Source of the DNA: Euonymus europaeus
Taxonomy: Eukaryota; Streptophyta; Magnoliopsida; Celastrales; Celastraceae
Assembly (NCBI GenBank): GCA_963580455.1
Contig: OY756963.1
Span: 25,687,555-25,751,554, forward strand
DNA: 64,000 nt
Reading direction: 5' to 3'
Shown: positions 27,310-37,700 of the stretch, one piece after another
Layout of the letters: the number at the start of each line of letters is the position of its first letter
How positions within the stretch are numbered: position 1 is the first letter of the stretch
Translations under genes and position numbers: made by a program
The notes under the pieces: generated by a model
The model's input: only the letters and a program-made list of their open reading frames with translations
Database searches by the model: none
Told to the model about the DNA's origin: nothing

Positions 27310-30136
27310 ATGGCGAGCCAGAAAGCAATAGTTGGCGAAATAAGAAGAGCAGTGCAGGAGGCTGCGAGAAACAGGAAAGGATGGTACAACCCTCACATGG
27401 CTGCAGCCGCTCGCACCATCTTTGAACGAATCCCTATGGTTGATCTCATTCTTGACGTCAGAGATGCTCGGGTACTTCGTTAGTCTCTGCCAACTGTTCG
27501 ATGATTTGTCTAAACTAACCCATATGTATGTGTTATATTATGTGTACTTAGATATGTTTGTTAGATTCCTTTTTCGTCCGAGAATTACCAGTTGAGGAAC
27601 TACCATCACCCTGCGAGACGGATAGTAGTGATGAACAAGCTGGACCTAGCTAATCGCACCCACTCTCAGGTTAGATTTGTCAGCTGTGGCCAATCTTTTG
27701 ACTTCTCTGGATGAAAAAGTGAACAAGGAAGGCCACAAATAGGTTTAGCTCTATCAAATGTGTTTGTTTGTGTGGGTATTAATGTTATGTCAATTTGTAG
27801 GGGTGGGCAAGGTATTTTGAGCAACAAAACTGTGTTTCTTATGGAGTCAATTCCCATAACAAGGAAAGTGTCAAAGGAGTAAGTCTTCTCTTCTTTCTTG
27901 AAGTGCTCATTTTAGTTTCACTTTATAGTGTTCTTCAGATTGCTTGCATCAGAAATTCATGCGAATGCATTGTTGCTCCTCCCCGCATTGGTTTACTGAA
28001 AACTTGATTGTCTCACTAGTCAGTACTAATTACAAACTCAGGAGACATAATAGTATGAGTTTTGCAAGTTTTTCTACCAGCTTCATTATCTGCATCAACT
28101 GCTATGTACTTATCGTGCACTACGTTCTGTTTCGTTGCATGCTAATCCAACAGAGACTCATGAGTGTTTTCTTATTTTTCTATAGCTCCTCAACTTTCTG
28201 CAAGCCCAGGTCCGAGATTTAAAAAAGAGTGGTCATTCTAGTTACACCACAACGGCAATGCTTGTTGGGATTCCCAATGTTGGTAAGTCAGCTCTTGCCA
28301 ACTCTTTGCATGAAATTGGGAGGATTAGTGCTGCAGGTACTTCAACGTTTTAATATCAAATTGGGTTCATGCTCATATTTCTGTCAAGTATCAAAAGTTT
28401 GAGCAAAACTAAGTCCATACGTGTGGGTTTTCTAGAGAAAGGGAGGTTGAAGCATGCAACGGTGAGTCCACAGCCAGGAGAGACAAAAAATATCAGTAGT
28501 TTGAAGGTATTTAGCCTTTCATATTTGAGATTCTTTATGGTCTGAAAATGTAGCTACAGCTTGCTATCATTGTAACCTGTAAAAAGAGACTCTTATATTT
28601 CCATTTTTCGTATTTGCTTGATCTGTTTTTATTGACCATGTTACAATTGAATTTTGGTTTTCACACTCCAGATTGCTAGCCATCCAAATATTTATGTGTT
28701 GGATACTCCAGGAATTTTGCCTCCTGAGATTCATGATGTCAAAGTCTGCCCTAAGCTAACTTTAACAGGTGTGATTATGTTAAAATTTTAGCAGTGGTAA
28801 TAAATATTTGATAATATTAGAGATTAGAGGCTCAATTTCTGGAAACAGCCTCTCCACATATTATTGGGGGTAAGGTCTGCGTATATCATGCATGTTCCAA
28901 ACCTCGCCCATTGCGGGAGGCTTGTGCACGATAGTGTTTTATCTTTTATAGGCGAACATGTGACACAGTGATAGAGTTGCAGGGGATGCAACTTAGAGGT
29001 GGCGTGTTCAATTCCTGAAAACAGTCTCTCCACATATTTTGTGGGGTTTAGTATGCATATATATTGTTTGTCCCTAACCTCGCCCATTGTGGAAGCCTTG
29101 TGCATGAGAGTGTCTATCTCTTTTATAATATTTGGCGATTGCTCAATGAAAAAAGGTGATTGTTTTGTGGGGAGAAAGGTGGTTTCGATATGAGCTAGAG
29201 TATGGTCTTCCACAGGTGCCCTGTCTGTATATCCTTAAAATTGCGTGATGGTTCTGCAATTCTGGTTCCAATTTCATCTATTATCATATCTCTGCCTTTT
29301 CTTATTCCCATTGCAGGAGCAATTAAAGACTGTTTAGTTGGGGAAAGAGTACTAGCATGCTATTTCTTATCTATTCTGGGTTCGGGTGATGAATATAAGA
29401 AATGGGCCAGGTTTTCCACCTATGAAGATGAAAGATCATTGGAAGACCAGAAAGCACAGTGTACTAACGGCTCTGATTTGGATGTAAAACGAAAGAAACA
29501 ATATCAGACGGATCACACTCAGGTATGAGAAGTTGAGTCTTTGATAACAAAATCACTATGTAAAGTTTGTTTAAGAGGTCAAACGTCTGGAAAACCAAAT
29601 TTTATTTAAAATTTCCTTGTAGCGTGTCATGCAAGAGGAAATTATTGTTTACCCTATTAGGTGAGAAAAAATGAAGATAGAGAATCGAAAATTCCATAAT
29701 GTCACAGATCATTTGAACTCAAAGTTGGAGTTGGCGTGTATCGGGATTCGGGACATTTGAAAAGGCTTGTGAATGTTGAAATAAGAAAAATGGGGGGCAT
29801 GGCCATGGACATATAGCAATAGCTATAGGCATTCTTGATTCCGATGAATAGGAAATGAAGTCTATGAATTTTTCCATACAGGATTTCATAGTGCAAGAAG
29901 TTCGCCGGACTCTCTATGAGACAATATCAACTTACAATGGTAATCTGGAAAATGAACTAGATTTGAAAGAACTCATCAATATACAGTTCACTTCCTTGCG
30001 AGAAGCTTTTCAGGTTCCTTCAGAATTAGGTGATGATGATGCTCATGGCAAAGTTGCTGCTAAGTTACTCAATCTCTATCGTACAGGTAGGCTCGGACAT
30101 TATACTTTAGACCCTCTTCCAATGAATTCCTTTTGA
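27310..30136 (+). CDS. SIN2: DAR GTPase, mitochondrial type (SIN2/DGP2, MTG1/YlqF family)
   Basis: Eight exons: 27310-27471, 27565-27669, 27801-27878, 28186-28336, 28436-28506, 28672-28768, 29317-29522 and 29882-30136. They sum to 1125 nt, giving 374 aa. The GTPase motifs are circularly permuted as expected for the family: DAR (ILDVRDAR, about residues 47-54), then G4 NKLD (78-81), G1 GIPNVGKS (143-150) and G3 DTPG (200-203). Known relatives assist assembly of the large mitochondrial ribosomal subunit; Arabidopsis SIN2 is needed for ovule integument growth. The ATG is at 27310. An upstream ATG at about 27290 is in another frame. Intron 6 (28769-29316) is filled with SINE-like copies. All motifs are intact. 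Confidence 0.93.
28828..28951 (+). mobile_element. Au-like SINE fragment 1
   Basis: It has the body of a plant Au-type SINE (GGAAACAGCCTCTCCACA, GGTAAGGTCTGCGTA, CCCATTGCGGGAGGCTTGTG) but lacks the 5' tRNA-like head. It lies in intron 6 of the GTPase gene, directly before a longer copy. Confidence 0.7.
28952..29126 (+). mobile_element. Au-like SINE 2
   Basis: This longer copy has a box-B-like GTGTTCAATTCC followed by the same body words as the first copy (GAAAACAGTCTCTCCACA, CCTCGCCCATTGTGG). The two copies are tandem and in the same orientation. Confidence 0.7.
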
Positions 30137-31217
30137 TGCTTACATTATTTTCATTGCTTTGAATGCTTTACGGACAAATGAAAATATATAATATCTGTCA
30201 TGATTTATCTTTTTATACTGAAAACACCACATATTGGCTATCCATTGTGCTTCGAGTAGGATATGTTCTTTGCCTGTGAAAATAATAATAAAAATCTCAT
30301 TTTAGGAATGATATTATTCTTACAAGTAAACTTATTTATTTGGTTGCCCAAAAAAGTCCACTTACTCCTCTGCACAACTACAACTTTGTCCAACCATAAA
30401 ACCAGAGAAATTTTCTTTGCTGGAAATCGGCTGTGCTAGGTATCTCTAACAACTCATATTCCTAACATCTTTAATCCTATGTGACACACTCACACACCAC
30501 AAATTTTGGCTTCATCCTGATATGTTCAAATTCAAAATTTATCACATCACTCAAATAGGAATATTAGAGATATTAAAATTTAGGGATAAATTTAGGGATA
30601 CTGCATTTTCTGCTGGAAATTGTCCATTTTCTGTTAAAATAATTTTTTAATAAAAGAACAAAAACTAAAATTTCTAAAGGAAGAAAGAATCAAGTGTCTG
30701 TATGTATAAGATGGGAGAGCCAGCGAAGGTTTTGAAAATTTCAAAGGATGACATAAATACACACACACACACACACATATTTCCTCCTGTATCTCTCTGG
30801 CCTTGTTATTTCTGCTGCTCCGCATGACTGACATGTTCCTTATCTTAATGAGAAATTTAAATTTACATAATTAGTGTTTGACTGCCTATTAAGACACCAA
30901 TATTACAACAACCTCTTTTAACGGTCACATCTGAATGTAATCACCCAACAAAACTCATCTCATTTTGAACAAACCCACTTGAATATATTTTTAATTGCCA
31001 ATACCTGGTCCAATAATCATCAACTTTGATTGCTTTATGGGTTTGGAAAATCGTACTTAATGTATCACTAACACTTGTTAATTGTTAGTGGATTAAGTTT
31101 AGTATAGAGAAGAGATGGTGGTTTAGTTGGGAGTATATGATGTAAATGTGAAATGAATATATGTGTGATTATGTCATGATTGTGATGGGTTATGCAAATG
31201 CATATGCTCTGCACGAA

Positions 31218-31275
<58 letters not shown>

Positions 31276-32682
31276 GAGATTTAAAAAATAGTCAGCGGTG
31301 CCGTTCAACAGCCAGAGGAATGATCATATAAGAAACTAAAATCAAAAATTAAATTTGAATAAATAAGTTTTATACTTTTATTTGTATGTATATATTCAAA
31401 GCCTTTCGCAGTCCTCGCCGGTGTTTATTGTACAAAGCTTTGAATACATACGTAAGTGTAGAAACTGTTGAAAAATATGCTTAAAAAAAAACATTATCGT
31501 CGGCGTTTATTGTACAAACGCTTTGCATGTCTTAGCGTAATTTGAGATTTCTTACCAGCAGCTTTTTCTCAAAAGTCAACCCTTAAAATATTCACACAAG
31601 AAAAGGTCGGCAAGTTTGCAGCTTATTCTCAGTTGATAAAAATGTAAATAACACTCCTGCAAAATTCTATCTCAATATTTTGTCCCACTTACATAGATGA
31701 TCGATTTGTTCGACTCAAATTAAATCAGGTTTAAACATTAATTTTACTTCTAAAATTCGGGTCAAAACATAAATATATTTATCCAATTTAATTGTTCGAA
31801 TCCTGATTTTGATTTAATTATTGTTTGATTTACTTGTCTCGATTTAAATCAATTTGAATATAATCAATTAAGTACGTTCGAGAATCCTAAGTTAGCCTGA
31901 ATACGTAAATATATTATAAACATCATATGTTGTCCGACCCGAACTCGAATTTTTGGCAACTCTAATTGCAAGTTTTTGGTAGACAATATCAGAAACATGT
32001 AAAATGTATGCAAATTTTACCATACCTTCACTTTCAATCCACATTTTTGAAAATTTACACTGTCACAAAACTTCTAATTACCTAAGATAATAGTAAATCA
32101 AATCATCTTTTTGAAAATCCCCATAAAAAGAGAATGATATCTTTGAAAATCAGTTACTATGGAAATCAGTAATTCTTGCCAAATGTACCGATTACAGTCA
32201 ATTCAAATATGTAATATATGACAAAAATTGAACCAAATCTTCACCAATTAAGGTTAGTAGCAGCAAATTACGGTTGGTTTTCGAAGTAAAATCTGTATGT
32301 ATTAATTACCCTTTGACCATAAATATTTTCAAATTCCTTGCTTCTGAATCCTGATTGGCTAGGATCACCTACCAGATATATACAAAAAAAAATCAAATTA
32401 AATCACATGAAGCAAACTAAAAACCATTTCTGCACAATAAATTTAAAACTCAAAAGGGAAAAAGTCAAAATAATTTGCCCAATAAATAAGCACCACAGCT
32501 AGCAATCAATAGCATATTTGCATCTCTATGTAGTTGACTTTGAATTGTTTCCATGTTCAGAGTTTAAGACTTGCTCAATAGTCTCTGTCTGTCTCTCACT
32601 CTGTGTATATAAATAGCATAGACAGGCAATGTAAGAGATGAATATTTAAACTGTAGCTTCTGCACTGAAGTATTCTTTAACA
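30137..32682. other. AT-rich intergenic region upstream of the U-box gene
   Basis: Microsatellites (AC)n at about 30762-30777 and (AC)n/(AT)n/T15 at about 31219-31275 are present. A word GTTTATTGTACAAA occurs twice (about 31421 and 31506). No gene is recognisable. Confidence 0.5.
32606..32616 (+). promoter_or_regulatory. TATA box of the U-box gene
   Basis: TATATAAATAG lies 67 bp upstream of the ATG at 32683 and is the strongest TATA-like element in the preceding 200 bp. It implies a leader of about 35-45 bases. Confidence 0.6.
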
Positions 32683-33918
32683 ATGGAGGAAGACTACCCT
32701 GAAGATTTCAGATGTCCAATCTCAAAGGAGGTGATGAAAGACCCAGTCACAGTCTCCACCGGCCTCACCTACGAACGCGAGAACATCGAGAAATGGTTCT
32801 TCAATTACAAGAAGAGCACGTGCCCTGCAACCATGCAATGCCTCCATAGCTTTGACCTTACTCCAAACCACACCCTCAAAAGTCTCATTCAAAACTGGCA
32901 AATCAACAACAACAGAACAAACCCAGATTCTCAATCTTGTTCTTCATCTCCACAGCCTTCAATAAAGCACGATGAGATGGTGTCCCTGCTTCTTGCCATC
33001 GATTCTTCTCCTTTCAAGGTAACTCCCCTGAAGAAGCTCCGATCTGTTCTTGGTGATTGGAGTAGTACTGTAACGATCATGGATTTTATTGGGTCTGGTG
33101 GAATTGAAGTTCTTGTGAAGATTGTAATCCAAGTTCTTGTCGATTTCGATGGCTTCAGAGCGTGTGAGGAAGCGTTGGGGATTTTACATCATTTGCCATT
33201 ACAATATGAAGAAGAAAAGATGTTCGATCAATTATCGAAACCAGACTGTATAAAGGCCATGACTGTGATTCTTCAAAGAGGAAGCGGGTATGCAAGGCTT
33301 TACGCAATCACAATCTTTCATAAATTGGCCAAAACCAACATGATCTCCAACTGTTTGATAAGAGAACCAGGTATCGATTTACTGAAGTCTTTGTTAGAGC
33401 TCGTATCGGACGAGATATGCAGCAAATCTAGTTCTAGTGCCTTGAAAGTACTAATAGAAATACTGGGTTATTCAAAGAAAAGCAGATTAAAGGCCATCGA
33501 AGCCGGTGCAATATGCCTTCTATTAGAGCTCCTACCAGACTCTAATCGATCAAAGAGTGAGAAAATCTTGCTTTTAATCAAACTCTTATGCGAAAACGCC
33601 GAGGGAAGGTTGGCTTTAGTGGAGCATGGACTCGGAATCGCCGCGGTCACCAAGAAACTGTTACATGTATCAAATGCAGCAACGAAGTTAGGTGTTAAGA
33701 TATTGTGGTTGATCTGTAATTTCAATCCAACAAAGAAGGTCGTGGAAGAAATGATGATTTCTGGATCAGTGAAGAAGCTTTTGGCGTTGATGTATATGAA
33801 CGGAAGATCATCAACGAAAGAGAGAGTGATTAAGATGTTCAAGCTGCATGGCAATTCATGGAGCAGGTACCCTTGTTTCCCTGTAGGGTTGAAGGAGTAT
33901 TTGGGTTTAGAGAATTAG
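32683..33918 (+). CDS. Plant U-box E3 ubiquitin ligase with ARM repeats (PUB22/23/24-like)
   Basis: Intronless, 411 aa. The U-box is at the N terminus (DFRCPISKEVMKDPVTVSTG, LTYERENIEKWF, LTPNHTLKSLIQNW; about residues 8-85). It recruits E2~ubiquitin. A Ser-rich linker (about 90-108) follows, then helical ARM-type repeats to the C terminus. This architecture, length and lack of introns match PUB20-24 and CMPG1-type ligases, which damp immune and drought responses (family knowledge). The position usually CPVT after the conserved Cys reads CPAT here, with MQ replacing the common KQ. I infer an active ligase because the core Pro, Trp and hydrophobic residues are kept. The exact orthologue within the PUB20-24 group cannot be fixed by eye. 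Confidence 0.9.
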   Translation: MEEDYPEDFRCPISKEVMKDPVTVSTGLTYERENIEKWFFNYKKSTCPATMQCLHSFDLTPNHTLKSLIQNWQINNNRTNPDSQSCSSSPQPSIKHDEMVSLLLAIDSSPFKVTPLKKLRSVLGDWSSTVTIMDFIGSGGIEVLVKIVIQVLVDFDGFRACEEALGILHHLPLQYEEEKMFDQLSKPDCIKAMTVILQRGSGYARLYAITIFHKLAKTNMISNCLIREPGIDLLKSLLELVSDEICSKSSSSALKVLIEILGYSKKSRLKAIEAGAICLLLELLPDSNRSKSEKILLLIKLLCENAEGRLALVEHGLGIAAVTKKLLHVSNAATKLGVKILWLICNFNPTKKVVEEMMISGSVKKLLALMYMNGRSSTKERVIKMFKLHGNSWSRYPCFPVGLKEYLGLEN

Positions 33919-35880
33919 ATTATTTGAATTGATTAATCAAATGAATTGATGGTACCCACACCCACACATGTAGAGAGATTATAATTTTCTCAATCAAGTT
34001 TGAATTAGAATGCTGGCCAACAGTTTTGTTTATTTTGGGGGGTTTGATTTTTCTCCAACTTATATCATCATCACTAATTATCATTTTTTTATTGTATTAC
34101 TTTATTCTTGTCTTTTTAACTTCCTGGAAATCAGGAAGTCATATGTGCATGCATGTTCAACTCATGTTATCCTGCTGATATGCAATTAGGGCTGTCATTG
34201 TATGTAAAATTTGGATTAATCCAAGATCATGTATTGGAACACATGTCGGGCTAGATTTTGACATAACTTATCTTGTCGTCAATTGAATTGTTTTTGTGCA
34301 AATTTAGGCTCATGTCAACAAATGTTTAAAGAACAAAATTGTATGATATCATTCATAGTTACGGAAACGATATATTAAAAGTTAGTCTGCCCAAAAAAAC
34401 CCATTGAAGTTAAAGCTAATTAAGCCGGGCAACATGGCAATGGACTTGACTAGCAAAACCGGTGGCCCAAAAAAGAGCCAACCCAAGTGCCCTTCAAACT
34501 TCTTGTCAATGTCAAGTAGACCGAGTATCAGGCAGATGGACTGTGGACATTTGTGAGAAGTGATGAAGAGCAAAGTATCAATATAAGAGAGAAGCAAATG
34601 CAGCAGCAATGAATGAGATGTATAAACATGCGACTTCATCATGATCTCAGTTTGGTTTACAGTAAATTTTAATTTCCCCGTCGTATGGTAATATCAAAAT
34701 GTTCAGGGAACCTGGAAGCAATCAATTGTGTGTAACTAGTTTATTCAAATATCTAGGCACAACCAAAAATAGTAAGCTACTAATTTCGTCGAGCAATGGT
34801 GATCCGGCCGCCATATGAAATGAAATTTCAAAGCTTCGCAATAGCGTATCTAGGCAAGTAGGACCTAGGAGGAAGCTTTAAATCTTCCCATTCTTCATCC
34901 TAGCTACACCTTTCCAAAGTACAGATCAACCATATCATCGTGGACATGCTCCAGTTTTGGCGGTTCCCACTACGTTGGATCAGATTATTGGAGAGAAGGA
35001 AAAGCAAATTATGTACAGTTTCATCGGATGATAATGAACGAGAGATCAAGTCAGATTTCGTACGGAAATCTTATGATAGAAAATTCTTGGGTTCTTGTCC
35101 TTATCCAACAATAGAGCTCCGCAACCCTGCAAGTGAAGATGGGATTTAAGAGGAAGTCACAAGAGGAAGAAGATGTGAGAAAATAAATACTATCTCTATG
35201 TGTTGAGCCAGATCAGACCTCAAAAGAGTCCTTGCTGACTTCTCCCCGCATGACATGGCAAACCATTCTATGCTCGCGAACAAGGCATTGGCGAATTCCT
35301 TGCAGTCTTCCTTCCCAAATCTGGAAGCGTAACAAGAAAACATAGAACAATAATGTCCTACGCACAAATGAAATCCAGGAATCCAAGTAATGATGGTTGC
35401 TGCAACAGCAAAGCAATCGACAAGGCATATGATTACATCAGCGCGAGTTACCTAGCTAGGCAGAAAAGGAAAAGAAAAATGAGGTAATTTTACCCATGCA
35501 ATGTCGATAGAAACCCATTGGAATTTAAAAGAAAGCTACAATTTTGCATTAGTTTTGGAAGCCAAGAGGAGTTTATTATGTTTCAGCACTTTCTAAAATG
35601 CTCAAACAAACAGTATAACTTCAGTTCTTTAACTTAAACTGATGCATGTCAAAGTAACAGAAGCAGACGAGGTGCATGACTGCATGGGGTAATCCATGAA
35701 CACGTCAATAGTTCTATCCTGCAAATCAATTGCAAGTGCACTCTTGACAACATGGATGATTGAAGAACGTACCAAAGTGAAAAATGCCGCCAAAGAATTA
35801 AAATAAACAGCAACCAGTTTGACATCGATCGAAAACCACAAGCTCTGTAACAGTCATGGCTGACTCAAGGTTCAATGAGG

Positions 35881-35933
<53 letters not shown>

Positions 35934-36253
35934 AACTGAATCCATGAAAATTTCTACAGTTCCATGCAGCAATCAATTGCATGCGGTCTCTGCATGAACG
36001 TAAACATGCAATGATATCATCCTAAAAACATGCTAATTCACTACCTTATTATGAAAGAAAGAGAAAGAGAAAGAGACAGCGGTTGGAGAGGTAGTCTTCC
36101 TGAACTACAGCAGCCATAGTAGTTGCCCACCTTTCGCTAAGAATCTTCTGTTTCTGCCTTGTCTAGTGCAGGGTTAAGAACTTAAGATCACACCACGATG
36201 ATGCCGTTTTTTGTCAAATAAAAACTAATGGTACTAGTCAAAGGGGAAGAATG
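33919..36253. other. Intergenic region between the U-box gene and tRNA-Arg
   Basis: It begins with the U-box 3' UTR. Short frames on both strands around 34940-35430 have protein-like composition in part, but I recognise no domain and no splice pattern that joins them. A 48-bp (AG)n tract lies near 35883. No supported gene. Confidence 0.45.
35883..35930 (+). repeat. (AG)n microsatellite
   Basis: About 24 uninterrupted AG units, followed 120 bp later by a shorter GAAAGA-rich stretch. Likely length-variable. Confidence 0.95.
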
Positions 36254-36326
36254 GCACCCGTGGCCTAATGGATAAGGCGTCTGACTTCTAATCAGGCGAT
36301 TGTGGGTTCGAGTCCCACCGGGTGTG
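36254..36326 (+). tRNA. tRNA-Arg(UCU)
   Basis: A 73-nt intronless cloverleaf. The acceptor stem GCACCCG pairs with CGGGTGT (one terminal G-U), with discriminator G. The D arm contains box A (TGGCCTAATGG). The anticodon stem TCTGA/TCAGG encloses loop CTTCTAA with anticodon TCT. The T arm is GTGGG-TTCGAGT-CCCAC. CCA is not encoded, as in nuclear tRNA genes. An oligo-T tract follows 6 bases downstream. Confidence 0.97.
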
Positions 36327-36332
36327 CAAATA

Positions 36333-36337
36333 TTTTT
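36333..36337 (+). terminator. RNA polymerase III terminator of tRNA-Arg
   Basis: T5 directly downstream of the tRNA, followed by a second T5 at about 36342. Confidence 0.75.
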
Positions 36338-36489
36338 ATTATTTTTACCAACTTTATTTATTTATTAATTTGTGTTAATATATAAATTAACTACAAATAA
36401 ATGAGAATTCCATTCTTAATTTTTATTTATGTTAATATATATTAATTAACTAACTAAAAATAAATAATTTTTTTCATTTTTAAGCTATA

Positions 36490-37596
36490 CTTGGCATAAT
36501 CGAAAACTCATATTTGACCTGCTTCTTGAAAAACTAAATAAATGACTTATTTTCGCAATATTATAACTAAAGTGCCCTTCAGTGGTCAAGTAGTCGTGCA
36601 CTTTGGTCCAGCATTTTTTTTGTTATGTGACTTTTTTATTAAATCGGGCAAAATTTTAATTTGTGGTCGAGCATTCAATTTAAAATTTTTTTTAAAAAAA
36701 AAAAGCCCTCATGCAATTGCATAAGAGCTCTATCCGTTGTCGGGTAATCGAAAATATTAAGGAGGCAAACAACTTCCTATGAATATAATCCAAAGGAGTG
36801 ATGATATTCTCTTGAAAGCAAAGGGTGGTCCCTGAAAACTCTGGAAAAGCTGCATCTGTGTAGAGGTCTAAGAGACTAGCCTTCCCCTCCAGGTCAATTC
36901 CTTAACTGCTTTCGATTCCATCCATAAAAAGTTGTTAGTCTGCTTAAATATTTTTGATTCTCTGGCAACGAATTGAACATTCACACAAATTGCATGAGGT
37001 CTTTTTAAAAAAAAATTGTTCAAAAACATAAAACAAATAATATATAATATATAAAAAAGATGATGAAATCATGCTCGACCAAAAATTAAGAAATACTCGA
37101 CCATAATAATTAAGTGCTCGACCACAAATGAAGAATTGCTCGACTAGGAAAAAGTGAAGTGATCGATCAGGAAATATTGTTGTGCTTGACCTAATCAACA
37201 TAAGAATAGAACAGATCAGTACGCGACCAAATAAATGACGAAATTAAAACGTGAATGAATAAATACTCGACCACAAAAAAAAGTGTTCGACTTCATTCCA
37301 AACCGACTTTAAAAAAAACGAGAGAGAATCTTCATTATGAACAAACATGCAAGCGAGATTAGTGACCTCAATACAGACCTTATTCATTACTGAAGAATTT
37401 TCATTCATGTATATAGCATGAGAAAGAAGACGATTCTTCGTTATTGGGAAGTAAAAAGAACGGAAGAAGTTAAAGAGGGATTGAAAAATGGCGGAGACGG
37501 AGTGGAGGAAGTTATTTAGTATTTTGATTGCAATATTAGTTCATTAATTTAATTATTAAAAAAATAAGTTAAATATGAATTTTCGATTTTCCCAAG
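36490..37596. mobile_element. 1.1-kb terminal-inverted-repeat element
   Basis: The left end CTTGGCATAATCGAAAA and the reverse-complemented right end CTTGGGAAAATCGAAAA match at 15 of 17 positions. Similarity continues through TCATATTT. The interior has many copies of a CTCGACC word (37071-37290). No transposase frame and no clear target duplication, so the superfamily is unassigned. It separates the tRNA from TTL. Confidence 0.6.
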
Positions 37597-37700
37597 AAAT
37601 CGACCCCAATTTCCATTCCAGATAGGAAGAAGACCCTCCCTCCTCTCTCTCAGCTCAAAATCAGTCGAGCAATCCAGAAAAAAGAGTTGAGAAAGTGAAT

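Noticed and set aside
34940..35428. Protein-like frames on both strands between the U-box gene and tRNA
   Set aside because: No recognisable domain, no consistent splice structure, and frames conflict. Kept only as a note in the intergenic entry.
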